A stretch of DNA of 64,000 nt, taken from positions 124,001 to 188,000 of the forward strand of contig JACKKE010000006.1 in NCBI GenBank assembly GCA_020637595.1. The letters run 5' to 3'. The notes under the pieces are model-generated. The model had not been told where the DNA came from. It worked only from the letters and a program-made list of their open reading frames with translations, and did no database searches. The translations under genes and the position numbers were made by a program. Below are positions 8,967-16,631 of this stretch, one piece after another. Numbering within the stretch: position 1 is the first letter of the stretch; every line of letters starts with the position of its first letter. Source of the stretch: Rhodobacter sp. (GTDB lineage: Bacteria > Pseudomonadota > Alphaproteobacteria > Rhodobacterales > Rhodobacteraceae).

Positions 8967-9139
8967 CTTCCTGTCTCGACCCGGCAAGGCCCGCCGCCTA
9001 TCCGACCCCCTCGGCGGGCGCAGAGCCCACGGCCGACAAGGGCGGCGCGGCGATCGGCCTCGATCACCGGGGGGGGCGAGCCCTGTCTGTCCTGGCGATT
9101 CCACGCGCATTTCGGGGGCTCGTCGCGGGGCGTGACGGT

Positions 9140-9153
9140 TTGCCCTAGATCAA
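9140..9153 (+). promoter_or_regulatory. Candidate FnrL (FNR-type) box upstream of the cytochrome c pair
   Basis: TTGCC-CTAG-ATCAA matches the FNR consensus TTGAT-N4-ATCAA at 8 of 10 positions. TAGCCT at 9176-9181 could serve as a minus-10; that places the box centre 41.5 bases before a start near 9188, the standard class II activator position. Low-oxygen activation of the cytochromes is the implied role. Confidence 0.45.
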
Positions 9154-9244
9154 GGTCGCGGTAGCCGGTGCTTGCTAGCCTGACAGGATCCCGGCGGAAA
9201 AGGAGGTTTCGGCGGGAGACGCCACCAAGGCATGGAGACGACCG

Positions 9245-9652
9245 ATGATCAGGTTCGCAATGATCTGTGGTGTGCTGGTTCTTGCCAATCTCGGCAGCGC
9301 CGTGTGGGCGCAGGACACGGAGGCCGGGGAATTCTATTACCGGCAGTTCTGTGTGGCCTGTCACGGCCTGACCGGCCAGGGTGACGGGCCGGCCGCGGCA
9401 GCCTTGCGGGTCCCGCCCGCGGATCTGACGGGCCTGAGTGCCCGCAACGGAGGGCGCTTTCCGATGCAGCGGGTGATTGCGACGATCGACGGACGGATCG
9501 CCCCGGGCGCGCATGGATCGGACATGCCGGTCTGGGGGTCGTTCTTTGCCCAGGAGGCGGACACCGAAGGGTTGGGGCTCGCCGGGTCCGCGCTGCAGAC
9601 GCGCGGCCGGATCCTGATGTTGGCGACCTATCTCGCAACGCTTCAACCATGA
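9245..9652 (+). CDS. Secreted class I c-type cytochrome (first of a tandem pair)
   Basis: A 135-residue monoheme cytochrome c exported to the periplasm. The signal peptide ends at AVWAQ (about residue 22). The heme-attachment motif is CVACH near residues 37-41, and the likely distal axial ligand is the methionine of SDMPVWGSFF about 60 residues later. GDGPAAAALRVPPADLT is the loop typical of small SoxX/cbb3-like monoheme cytochromes. It probably shuttles electrons to a periplasmic redox enzyme or oxidase; the partner is unknown. The next gene is a close paralogue with the same layout, suggesting duplication. An FnrL-like box lies about 100 bases upstream. Confidence 0.92.
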   Translation: MIRFAMICGVLVLANLGSAVWAQDTEAGEFYYRQFCVACHGLTGQGDGPAAAALRVPPADLTGLSARNGGRFPMQRVIATIDGRIAPGAHGSDMPVWGSFFAQEADTEGLGLAGSALQTRGRILMLATYLATLQP

Positions 9653-9764
9653 GTGCACCTCGCGGCACCCGTTTGCGGATGCCGCGGGGAGGTATGGATG
9701 AGTGCAAGGAAATCCCGTGACCCGGTGGGTGCCGGGAGCGGTCCAACACACCAAGGAGGTATCC

Positions 9765-10172
9765 ATGCTTAAAACTGTCCTGTCGTTTTCTGTCATCCTC
9801 GCTGCCACTGCGGCACCGGTCATCGCCCAAAGCAGCGATGTGGGCGCGGCGCTCTATGAGCAGTTCTGTCAATCCTGTCACGGCCCGGCCGGCGATGGCC
9901 AGGGTCCGGTTGCGCAGTTCCTGAACGTGCCGCCGCCCAACCTGACGACGATTGCCGCACGCAATGACGGCGAGTTTCCGATGCTGCAGGTGATCCAGAC
10001 CATCGACGGGCGCAACATCATCGGCCCGCATGGCGGGGCCATGCCGATGTGGGGGGCTGTGTTCTCGGGTGATATGGGCGAGACGATGCAGACCTACGGC
10101 TACGGAACGGTCCTCGAGGCCCGCGGGCGGCTGATGTCGCTGGCGATGTATCTCGAATCAATCCAGCAGTAA
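9765..10172 (+). CDS. Secreted class I c-type cytochrome (second of a tandem pair)
   Basis: A 135-residue monoheme cytochrome c paralogous to the preceding gene. The start is the ATG at 9765, chosen because AAGGAGGT sits 5 bases before it; a longer reading to 9702 lacks a signal sequence. The signal peptide is MLKTVLSFSVILAATAAPVIA. The heme site is CQSCH, followed by GDGQGPVAQFLNVPPPNLT, and the axial methionine is probably in GAMPMWGAVF. Both copies keep the phrase (P/F)M-Q-VI-TIDGR, so they are clearly related. They are separated by 112 bases and likely co-transcribed. Confidence 0.93.
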   Translation: MLKTVLSFSVILAATAAPVIAQSSDVGAALYEQFCQSCHGPAGDGQGPVAQFLNVPPPNLTTIAARNDGEFPMLQVIQTIDGRNIIGPHGGAMPMWGAVFSGDMGETMQTYGYGTVLEARGRLMSLAMYLESIQQ

Positions 10173-10237
10173 CCGGGGGCCGGGCGACCGGCGCGCGGGG
10201 TCTTGACCGGCCCTGCGCGCCGCGATAGCGCAACGGC

Positions 10238-12064
10238 ATGGCCCCCGCACCCCTTCTTCAGCTCTCCGGTATTTCCCTGACCTACGGCGGCAATCCGCTG
10301 TTCGACGGTCTCGATCTGGTCATTCAGCCCGGCGACCGGCTGGCGCTGGTCGGCCGCAACGGCTCGGGCAAATCGACGCTGATGAAGATCATGGCCGGGC
10401 TGGTCGAGGCCGACAGCGGGTCACGGGTGCTGACCCCGGGGACGACGGTCGGCTACATGGAGCAGGAGCCCGATTTCTCGGGCTTTGCGACCTTGGGCGA
10501 CTATGCCATGCAGCGGCTCGATCCGTCCGAGGCCTACCGCGTCGAAATCGCCGCCGAAGGGCTGGGGTTCGACCCCTCGGTTCCGGTCGAGACCGCGTCC
10601 GGCGGTGAGCGTCGGCGCGCGGCGCTGGCCAGGCTGCTGGCCGAGGCGCCCGAGCTGATGCTGCTCGACGAGCCGACCAACCATCTGGATATCCAGGCGA
10701 TTCAATGGCTTGAAGAGCGCCTGCGCGAAACCCGCGCGGCCTTCGTGTTGATCAGCCACGACCGGGCCTTTCTGAACGGGCTGAGCCGGGCGATGCTCTG
10801 GGTCGACCGGGGGCAGGTGCGCCGGCTCGATCAGGGCTTTGCCGCCTTCGAGGACTGGCGCGACAAGACCTGGTCGGACGAGGACGAGGCCCGTCACAAG
10901 CTGGATCGCAAGATCAAGCATGAGGCGAAATGGGCGGTCGAGGGGATCAGCGCGCGGCGCAAGCGTAACCAGGGCCGGGTGCGCGCGTTGCAGGCGCTCA
11001 AGGCCGAGCGCGCCTCGCAGATCCGCCGACAGGGAACGGCGGCGCTGGCGCTCGACGCAGGGGCGCAGTCGGGCAAGTTGGTGGTCGAGGCCGACACGAT
11101 CACCAAGGCGTTCGACGACCGACCGATCCTCAAGGACTTCAGCCTGAAGGTGCTGCGCGGCGACCGGGTGGCGCTGGTTGGTCCGAACGGCGTCGGCAAG
11201 ACCACGCTGCTGAAACTCCTGACCGGCGAGATGGCGCCCGACAGCGGCACCATCCGGCTGGGCACCAATCTGGAAATGGCGGTGTTCGACCAGACGCGGG
11301 CGCGGCTCGATCCCGAGGCCAGCCTGTGGGAGAACCTGACCGGCGATCCGCAGATGCGGGTCAGCGGGCAGGCCGATCAGGTCATGGTTCGCGGAACCCC
11401 GAAACACGTCGTCGGCTATCTCAAGGATTTCCTGTTCGACGAGGCCCAGGCCCGCGCCCCGGTGCGCAGCCTGTCCGGCGGCGAGCGCGCGCGGCTGTTG
11501 CTGGCGCGAATCATGGCGCGGGAATCGAACCTGCTGGTGCTCGACGAACCGACCAACGATCTGGACGTGGAAACGCTGGACCTCTTGCAGGATATCCTGG
11601 GGGAATACCCGGGCACGGTGCTGCTGGTCAGCCACGATCGCGATTTCATCGACCGGGTGGCGACGACCACGCTGCTGTTCGAGGGGCAGGGCCGGGTGAC
11701 GGTCTATGCCGGGGGCTGGTCGGACATGATGGCGCAGCGCGCGCTGACCGAACCGGCGCGGTCGGCGGTCAAACCGGCCGCAAAGCCGGCACCGGTCAAG
11801 GCGCCCGAGCCGGCGAAACCGTCCAAACCCTCACGCGGTCTCAGCTTTACCGAGCGCAAGCGGCTCAACGATCTGCCGGATGAGATCGCCCGGCTCGAAG
11901 CCGAGATCGCCAGGCTCTCGGAGACGCTGTCGGATGCCGCGATCTATACCCGCGAGCCGGTCAAGGCCGCCAAGGCGACCGAGATGATGAGCCAGCGGCA
12001 GGCGGCGCTGACCCGGGCCGAGGAAGAGTGGCTGGAGCTGGCCGAGCGCGATCAGGACGCCTGA
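10238..12064 (+). CDS. ABC-F family ATPase (Uup/EttA-like)
   Basis: A 608-residue soluble protein with two ABC ATPase domains and no membrane segments, the layout of ABC-F translation factors that act on the ribosome. Domain 1 has Walker A GRNGSGKST, signature ASGGERRR and Walker B LMLLDEPTNHLD. Domain 2 has GPNGVGKTT, signature LSGGERARLL and LLVLDEPTNDLD. A charged linker (PtIM region) joins them near residues 200-270. The C-terminus has a proline/lysine-rich stretch and then a coiled coil with repeated LEAEIARL-type heptads, which favours Uup over EttA. Its 3' end overlaps the convergent DedA gene by 13 bases. Confidence 0.9.
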   Translation: MAPAPLLQLSGISLTYGGNPLFDGLDLVIQPGDRLALVGRNGSGKSTLMKIMAGLVEADSGSRVLTPGTTVGYMEQEPDFSGFATLGDYAMQRLDPSEAYRVEIAAEGLGFDPSVPVETASGGERRRAALARLLAEAPELMLLDEPTNHLDIQAIQWLEERLRETRAAFVLISHDRAFLNGLSRAMLWVDRGQVRRLDQGFAAFEDWRDKTWSDEDEARHKLDRKIKHEAKWAVEGISARRKRNQGRVRALQALKAERASQIRRQGTAALALDAGAQSGKLVVEADTITKAFDDRPILKDFSLKVLRGDRVALVGPNGVGKTTLLKLLTGEMAPDSGTIRLGTNLEMAVFDQTRARLDPEASLWENLTGDPQMRVSGQADQVMVRGTPKHVVGYLKDFLFDEAQARAPVRSLSGGERARLLLARIMARESNLLVLDEPTNDLDVETLDLLQDILGEYPGTVLLVSHDRDFIDRVATTTLLFEGQGRVTVYAGGWSDMMAQRALTEPARSAVKPAAKPAPVKAPEPAKPSKPSRGLSFTERKRLNDLPDEIARLEAEIARLSETLSDAAIYTREPVKAAKATEMMSQRQAALTRAEEEWLELAERDQDA

Positions 12065-12645
12065 CGCCGCCGGCGGAACAGCAGATATCCCAACGCCACG
12101 GTGACCAGCAGCGAGGTCGCGAGGCCGGTGACGTTGCCGAGCAGTTCCGAGACCTGCGACAGCTGGCCGCCGGCGGTATAGCCGACGCCGACATAGACGG
12201 TGACCCAGACCAGTTCGCCGGCGATGCCCATCAGCGTGAAGGTCAGCCAGTTCATCCCCGCGCCCCCCGCCAGCAGGTTCACATAGGGGCCGAGGACGCT
12301 GAACATCCAGCGGGTGAAGAACACGGCGATGCCGCCCCTGGTCTGCACCGACTGGCGGGCGCGGTTCAGCACCGAGGCGCGCATCGGGCTTTTGACCAGC
12401 CATGTTTCGGCGGCGTTGAGGCCCAGCCGACCGATCTGATAGCCGGTCTGATCGCCCAGAATGGCGCCGGTCAGCGCCCCCGCCGCCGCCGGCATCAAGG
12501 CCAGGTCGCCGGATGCGGCAAAGGCGCCCGCGGCCAGCATCATCATCGACGAGGGCACCGGGATCGCCAGGCAGGACAGAAAGGTCACCACCGACAGCGC
12601 CACCGCCCCCCATTGCGAGACGAGCTCGAAGAGCCAGTCAGTCAT
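12052..12645 (-). CDS. DedA/SNARE-associated family membrane protein
   Basis: A 197-residue polytopic protein of normal DedA size. The N-terminal CLAIPVPSSMMMLAAGAFA re-entrant segment, the GDQTGYQIGR motif and the FFTRWMFSVLGPYVNLLAG motif are family hallmarks; in characterised DedA/Tvp38 proteins these acidic and arginine residues line the transport path for lipid carriers such as undecaprenyl phosphate. The substrate here is unknown. It is translated from the strand opposite the ABC-F gene and overlaps its end by 13 bases. Its start overlaps the end of the upstream small membrane gene by 8 bases, so the two are translationally coupled. Confidence 0.88.
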   Translation of the reverse strand: MTDWLFELVSQWGAVALSVVTFLSCLAIPVPSSMMMLAAGAFAASGDLALMPAAAGALTGAILGDQTGYQIGRLGLNAAETWLVKSPMRASVLNRARQSVQTRGGIAVFFTRWMFSVLGPYVNLLAGGAGMNWLTFTLMGIAGELVWVTVYVGVGYTAGGQLSQVSELLGNVTGLATSLLVTVALGYLLFRRRRQAS

Positions 12646-12982
12646 GGTGGCCCTCGCGGAAAGTCGTGATTGCGGCGGTCAGCCGGACGATCAACTCGCT
12701 CAACGGCACGCCTTCCTGGGCGGCGATCATGTCGAGGTTTCGCCGGGGCGTGCCGTCCGGCGCGAACGACAGCGCCTCGCCCAGCACCTCACGCGGCACA
12801 TCCCATGAGCGCGCGACATAGCCCAGCGGCATCCATCCCTGCATCGGTTGGTCGTGATTGGCAGGGTCGCTCCAATACACCGCCGAAACCACCGTGCGCA
12901 CGGCGAAAAACAGCGTCAGCGCCAGGGCCAGCAGGAACCCTCCGCGCAGCAACCATCGCATCGAGCGGCTGTGGGTCGGCAT
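12638..12982 (-). CDS. Single-pass membrane protein of unknown function
   Basis: A 114-residue protein with one N-terminal membrane segment (LLRGGFLLALALTLFFAV) and a soluble C-terminal part that is probably periplasmic or cytoplasmic. The phrase PMQGWMPLGYVARSWDVPRE and the following hydrophobic stretch look like a small helical domain, but I cannot name it. The ATG at 12982 is preceded by CGGAGA and is preferred to the longer frame that reaches 13177, which has low-complexity coding. It is the upstream partner of the DedA gene (8-base overlap), so it may be an accessory of that transporter. Confidence 0.75.
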   Translation of the reverse strand: MPTHSRSMRWLLRGGFLLALALTLFFAVRTVVSAVYWSDPANHDQPMQGWMPLGYVARSWDVPREVLGEALSFAPDGTPRRNLDMIAAQEGVPLSELIVRLTAAITTFREGHHD

Positions 12983-13211
12983 GCGGCATCTCCGTCTGGG
13001 TCTGTGCCAGCATAGGCGCTGGCCGGGGGCTGGCAAGCCGGATCTGGCGGTCGGCGCGGGGTGGGTTCGAGAGGGCACAAGAAACTGGACAGGTGCCCCG
13101 AAAGGGGGCAGCATGGGGATGGCCCGTGACGCTCTGACCGTCGCACGATGGACTGTGCCTTGGTGGGGACATGTCACGAAAGCCGTTGATTAGCGACCAA
13201 TGGAGTCATCA

Positions 13212-13682
13212 ATGTTCGATTTCATGAAGTTTACTGTTGTTGCTGCGATGGGGGCCGCCGTGTTGGGGGCCACCGACGCCCGTGCCCAGAATTACAATCT
13301 CGCCCCCTCATACGGGTCGATCACGCTGAACGCCGGCTTCCTGCCCGATCCGCGCACCCGCACCGTGCGCGCCGGCGGTGACAATTATTTCTCGGGTGGC
13401 GGCGGCTGCCCCGGTGGCGGCTGGTTCGCCAATGCGCCCGATTACCGGTTGTATTACCGGGCGGGGGGATACCCGCTGACGATTTACGTCAACGCTCCGG
13501 GCGACACGATGCTGCTGGTCAACGATCCGTCGGCGCAGTGGTTCTGCAACGACGATGCGAACGGCACGCTGAACCCGATGATCCGGTTCAACAATCCGCG
13601 CTCGGGTCAATACGACATGTGGGTCGGCACCTATAACCGCTCGCGCGTCCACAACTCGACGATCTATATCAGCGAACGTTGA
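13212..13682 (+). CDS. Exported protein with a PPC-like beta domain
   Basis: A 156-residue exported protein. The signal peptide runs MFDFMKFTVVAAMGAAV and ends near DARAQ. The mature part has SYGSITLNAGFLPDP, a glycine-rich loop GGGGCPGGGW with one of two cysteines, then YPLTIYVNAPGDTMLLVNDP, WFCNDDANG and SGQYDMWVGTY. This pattern (a beta sandwich ending in 'G.Y.VWVGT') resembles bacterial pre-peptidase C-terminal domains; similar Rhodobacterales proteins are sometimes labelled peptidase S1, but no catalytic triad is present. The ATG at 13212 is chosen over 13200 because GGAG at 13202-13205 is then correctly spaced. A terminator follows directly. Confidence 0.82.
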   Translation: MFDFMKFTVVAAMGAAVLGATDARAQNYNLAPSYGSITLNAGFLPDPRTRTVRAGGDNYFSGGGGCPGGGWFANAPDYRLYYRAGGYPLTIYVNAPGDTMLLVNDPSAQWFCNDDANGTLNPMIRFNNPRSGQYDMWVGTYNRSRVHNSTIYISER

Positions 13683-13701
13683 GCCCGTTCCGGGCCTGTG
13701 C

Positions 13702-13732
13702 AACCGGCCGGACGGCAGTCCCGGCCGGTTTT
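13702..13732 (+). terminator. Intrinsic terminator after the exported PPC-like gene
   Basis: A perfect 10-bp stem pairs AACCGGCCGG (13702-13711) with CCGGCCGGTT (13721-13730) over a 9-base loop and runs into TTTT on the plus strand. The minus-strand side lacks a T tract, so it serves the upstream plus-strand gene. Confidence 0.8.
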
Positions 13733-13733
13733 G

Positions 13734-14435
13734 TCATGCGTCCAGCGCCGCGACGATCCTGTTGGCCTCGACCGCGCAGGGGGTCAGGGCCGCACGGTCC
13801 TCACCAGGGAAGAACCGGCCGCGCGTCGCGGTCGGCATTGGCGCCGGCGTGTCGACCACCACCCGCGGTGCGCGCGCGCCCAGCCCGGCGTTCTCGGCCG
13901 CCCAGGCCCGCGCCAGGGCAATCTGCCCCGCCTTGACCGCGCCATAGGCACCAAAGAACTTGGTGACGCCCTCGGATCCGTCGTGCCAGGCGGCATCGTC
14001 AAAGAACACCGCCGTGCCGCCGCCCGCGGCGCGCAGCAGCGGTTCGATCATCGGGATCAGCGTGCCGGTCGCACGCAGCGTTGTCGCGATCGCCTTGTCC
14101 CAGTCCTTGATCGCGATATGCCCCGCCGGCGACAGCGGCGGCACATGCACGGCAGTATGCATCCACAGATCCACCTTGCCCCAGCGGTCGTGGATCGACC
14201 GGCAGATCTGGCGCATCGCGTCATCCTGGGTGATGTCGACCGGCACCAGCGTGGCACGGCCGCCGGCGGCCTGGATGCGGTCGTCCAGCTCTTCCAGCGC
14301 GCCGGTGGTGCGGGCGACGGCAATGACATGCCAGCCTCGCGCGGCCAGCGCCTCGGCCAGGGCCGAACCAAGCCCGCGCGAGGCGCCGGTGATCAGGGCG
14401 ATCGGTGAGTCGGGGGAGTGCGTGTTCTGGGTCAT
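13734..14435 (-). CDS. Short-chain dehydrogenase/reductase family protein
   Basis: A 234-residue Rossmann-fold protein. The nucleotide-binding motif is TGASRGLGSALAEAL near residue 18, followed by AVARTTGALEELD and the acidic VPVDIT motif. The active-site tyrosine and lysine are in AYGAVKAGQIALARAW (YxxxK). The strand that normally carries the catalytic serine reads AVFFDDAAW, with aspartate in place of serine, so catalysis may be altered. The ATG at 14435 (MTQNTH) is preferred; the frame upstream to 14516 has no SDR character. Substrate unknown. It is convergent with the exported protein gene and separated from it by that gene's terminator. Confidence 0.88.
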   Translation of the reverse strand: MTQNTHSPDSPIALITGASRGLGSALAEALAARGWHVIAVARTTGALEELDDRIQAAGGRATLVPVDITQDDAMRQICRSIHDRWGKVDLWMHTAVHVPPLSPAGHIAIKDWDKAIATTLRATGTLIPMIEPLLRAAGGGTAVFFDDAAWHDGSEGVTKFFGAYGAVKAGQIALARAWAAENAGLGARAPRVVVDTPAPMPTATRGRFFPGEDRAALTPCAVEANRIVAALDA

Positions 14436-14513
14436 GGCGCGCTCATGCCACCCGCGGAACCGCGTTGCAAGACGCCAGTCTGCCGCGCCCGGCAAAGGGG
14501 TAATCCGCGCCCC

Positions 14514-14580
14514 CATCTTTGCGTCTCAAATATCCTGGGGGGAGAATTTGCGCAGCAAAGAGGGGGGCAAAGCCCCCCTG
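14514..14580 (-). repeat. Bipartite structured intergenic repeat, copy A
   Basis: Read on the minus strand this element has: a hairpin of six G and six C (14561-14579 region), a second hairpin TTTGC-TGC-GCAAA (14547-14559), then CTCCCCCC and GATATTTGAG, ending in AAGATG. Copy B at 23826-23886 has the same order of parts. The second hairpin keeps its TGC loop while both arms change together, which supports a conserved structure. It fills much of the gap between the SDR and Cys/Met genes. Confidence 0.6.
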
Positions 14581-14656
14581 ACCCGGCTGCCGCGCGCCTT
14601 CCGCTTGCCCGTCTTCCCGGCGCATGCCAGAACACCGGGACAACCCGGAGGCTTTC

Positions 14657-15838
14657 ATGTCCGACACCCCCTCGCTGATCCGCCGCACCCCCTGGCCCGA
14701 GAGCGTCTCGCGCGCCGTGGTCACCCCGCTCCAACCCTCGGTGGTCTATGCCTCGCCCGACCCCGACACGCTGGATTCGCAATACCTGGGCCAGAACCCG
14801 GGCTACACCTATGCGCGCGAGGGGCACCCCAACGCCGACGTGCTGGCGCGCAAGATCGACCTGCTCGAGGGCGCGCAGGGCGGGCTGATCCTGGGCTCGG
14901 GGATGGCGGCGGTGACCGCCGCACTGATGGGCATCCTGTCCTCGGGCGACCATGTGCTGGGCGGCGACCAGCTCTATGGCCGCTCGCTTCGGCTGATGAG
15001 CCAGGATCTGAACCGCTTCGGCATCGCCACCTCGTTGGCCGATCCGACCGACGCCGCCGCCTTTGCCGCGGCGATCCGCCCCGAGACCAAGCTGATCCTG
15101 CTCGAAGTCGTGTCGAACCCGACGCTGCGGGTGGCCGATATCGACGGCATCGCCGCCATTGCCCGCGACCGCGGCATCCTTTTGGCGATCGACAACACCT
15201 TCACCACGCCGCGCGGCTTCAAGCCGTTCGAGCATGGCGCGGATATCGTCATTCATTCGGTGACCAAGATCCTCTCGGGGCATTCCGATGCGACGCTGGG
15301 CTATGTCGCGACCAAGGATCCGGCGCTGCGCAAGGCGATCTATGATTTCGCGGTGACCACGGGCATGACCCCCAGCCCCTTCGATTGCTGGCTGGCCGAG
15401 CGCGGGATCTATTCCTTCGAGCTGCGTTATGACCGGTCCGAGGCGAATGCCCGCGCGCTGGCCGACCATCTGGCGACCCTGCCGGGGGTCAAGCGCGTGC
15501 TCTATCCGACCCGTTCCGACCACCCCGACCACAACCGCGCGGTCAGCCTGCTGGGCGAACGCGGCGGGCATATGGTGTCCTTTGAAATCGAGGGCGGGCG
15601 GGCGCAGGCCAATGCGCTGACCCGCGGCGCGCCGGATCTGGCCTTTGCGCCGACGCTGGGCGACATCGGCACCACGCTGTCGCATCCGGCCTCCAGTTCG
15701 CACCGGGCGCTGACGCCCGAGGGGCGGGCCAAGCAGGGGATTTCCGAGGGGTTTTTCCGCGTCTCGGTCGGGATCGAGGATATCGACCTGCTGAAATCCG
15801 AGTTCACCCGCGCGGTTGCCGCCTCGCAGGCGGTCTGA
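14657..15838 (+). CDS. Cys/Met metabolism PLP-dependent enzyme
   Basis: A 393-residue fold-type I PLP enzyme of the cystathionine gamma-synthase / gamma-lyase / beta-lyase family, acting in transsulfuration or sulfur amino-acid breakdown. Family motifs are YAREGHPN near residue 56, GSGMAAVTAAL (phosphate loop), DNTFTTPRGFKP and the PLP-lysine motif HSVTKILSGHSD with K204. The C-terminal THPASSSHR-type block is present as LSHPASSSHRAL. The ATG at 14657 is preceded by CCGGAGG; an upstream ATG in the same frame lacks this. Which reaction it catalyses cannot be decided from motifs alone. No other sulfur gene is beside it. Confidence 0.88.
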   Translation: MSDTPSLIRRTPWPESVSRAVVTPLQPSVVYASPDPDTLDSQYLGQNPGYTYAREGHPNADVLARKIDLLEGAQGGLILGSGMAAVTAALMGILSSGDHVLGGDQLYGRSLRLMSQDLNRFGIATSLADPTDAAAFAAAIRPETKLILLEVVSNPTLRVADIDGIAAIARDRGILLAIDNTFTTPRGFKPFEHGADIVIHSVTKILSGHSDATLGYVATKDPALRKAIYDFAVTTGMTPSPFDCWLAERGIYSFELRYDRSEANARALADHLATLPGVKRVLYPTRSDHPDHNRAVSLLGERGGHMVSFEIEGGRAQANALTRGAPDLAFAPTLGDIGTTLSHPASSSHRALTPEGRAKQGISEGFFRVSVGIEDIDLLKSEFTRAVAASQAV

Positions 15839-15849
15839 TCGCAGGATCG

Positions 15850-15875
15850 GCGGGGGCCCCACCGGCCCCCGCTTT
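15850..15875 (+). terminator. Probable terminator after the Cys/Met enzyme gene
   Basis: A perfect 9-bp GC stem, GCGGGGGCC (15850-15858) with GGCCCCCGC (15864-15872), a 5-base loop and only a three-T tail. It lies 12 bases after the stop codon and between convergent genes. Confidence 0.55.
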
Positions 15876-15885
15876 GCAGCCCCCG

Positions 15886-16512
15886 TTACAGCCCCAGCGG
15901 CGCGATCAGCGCCTTGAGGGCGGCGACCGGGTCGGCGGCCGACCAGATCTCGTCGCCAAAGGCCAGGAAGTCGGTGACCGGCGCCAGGTCCGCGACCAGT
16001 TCGGGCGTCAGCGCGCCCTCGGCCACCACCGGCACTTCGATCATTTCCGACCACCATTCGAACAGATCGCGCCCGGCGCGGCCGCCCGAGCCCAGCGTGG
16101 TCTCGCCCACCGGCGAGAAGCTGACGTAATCCGCGCCGGCCTCGGCCGCGTTGATCCCGTCATGGCGCGAGGCACCGCAGGCCGCGCCGATGATCGCCTC
16201 GGCACCCAGTTCGTCACGCAGCTTGCGCATCCCGCGCGCGCCCTCGGGCAGGTGCACGCCATCAAGGCCCAGCCGCGTCGCCAGCTTGGCGTGGCGGTCG
16301 ATCACCACGGCGATGTCATGGACATGCGCCGCCTCGCGCACGCAGTCGGCGGCGCGGGCGATCTCGGCCTCGTCGCCGGTGGCGACGGCCAGACGGATGC
16401 AGGCAAAGGGCGCGGCATCCAGCACGGCGGCCAGAACCGGCGCGAACGCCTCGGCGTCGAAGGCCGCGGGCGTGACAAGATAGAGCTGCGGGCGGTCGGG
16501 CTGATCGGTCAT
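15886..16512 (-). CDS. Thiamine-phosphate synthase family protein (ThiE/TenI-like)
   Basis: A 208-residue TIM-barrel protein of the thiamine monophosphate synthase family. Visible family features include the early LYLVTP, the central strand AVVIDRHAKLATRLGLDGVH, the GAACGASRHDGINAAEAGADYVSFSPV block (phosphate and pyrophosphate region) and the C-terminal VVAEGALTPE. The last block replaces the usual glycine-rich IGGI, so it may not be a standard ThiE; many Rhodobacterales carry such a divergent copy. The ATG at 16512 has AAAGGTG upstream. No thi genes are adjacent, so the pathway role is uncertain. Confidence 0.8.
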   Translation of the reverse strand: MTDQPDRPQLYLVTPAAFDAEAFAPVLAAVLDAAPFACIRLAVATGDEAEIARAADCVREAAHVHDIAVVIDRHAKLATRLGLDGVHLPEGARGMRKLRDELGAEAIIGAACGASRHDGINAAEAGADYVSFSPVGETTLGSGGRAGRDLFEWWSEMIEVPVVAEGALTPELVADLAPVTDFLAFGDEIWSAADPVAALKALIAPLGL

Positions 16513-16567
16513 CGGGCACCTTTGGCGAAACTGCCCCTGCATAGCGGCGCGGGGGCAGCGGCGCAAT

Positions 16568-16631
16568 CCGCCTCAGTTTTCGGCCACCAGAGTTTCCGGC
16601 CGCCTCAGTTGCCGGCTGCCTCAGTTGCCGG
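16568..16631 (-). repeat. Four-unit 16-bp tandem repeat across the stop codon of the ABC ATPase gene
   Basis: Read on the minus strand: CCGGCAACTGAGGCAG, CCGGCAACTGAGGCGG, CCGGAAACTCTGGTGG, CCGAAAACTGAGGCGG, directly end to end (16631 down to 16568). The first unit contains the gene's last codons and its TGA, and the later units repeat the stop codon in the untranslated tail. It looks like slippage-type expansion of the gene's 3' end. Confidence 0.8.

Noticed and set aside
13187..13201. TTGATTAGCGACCAA considered as an FNR box
   Set aside because: The right half does not match ATCAA at the needed spacing.
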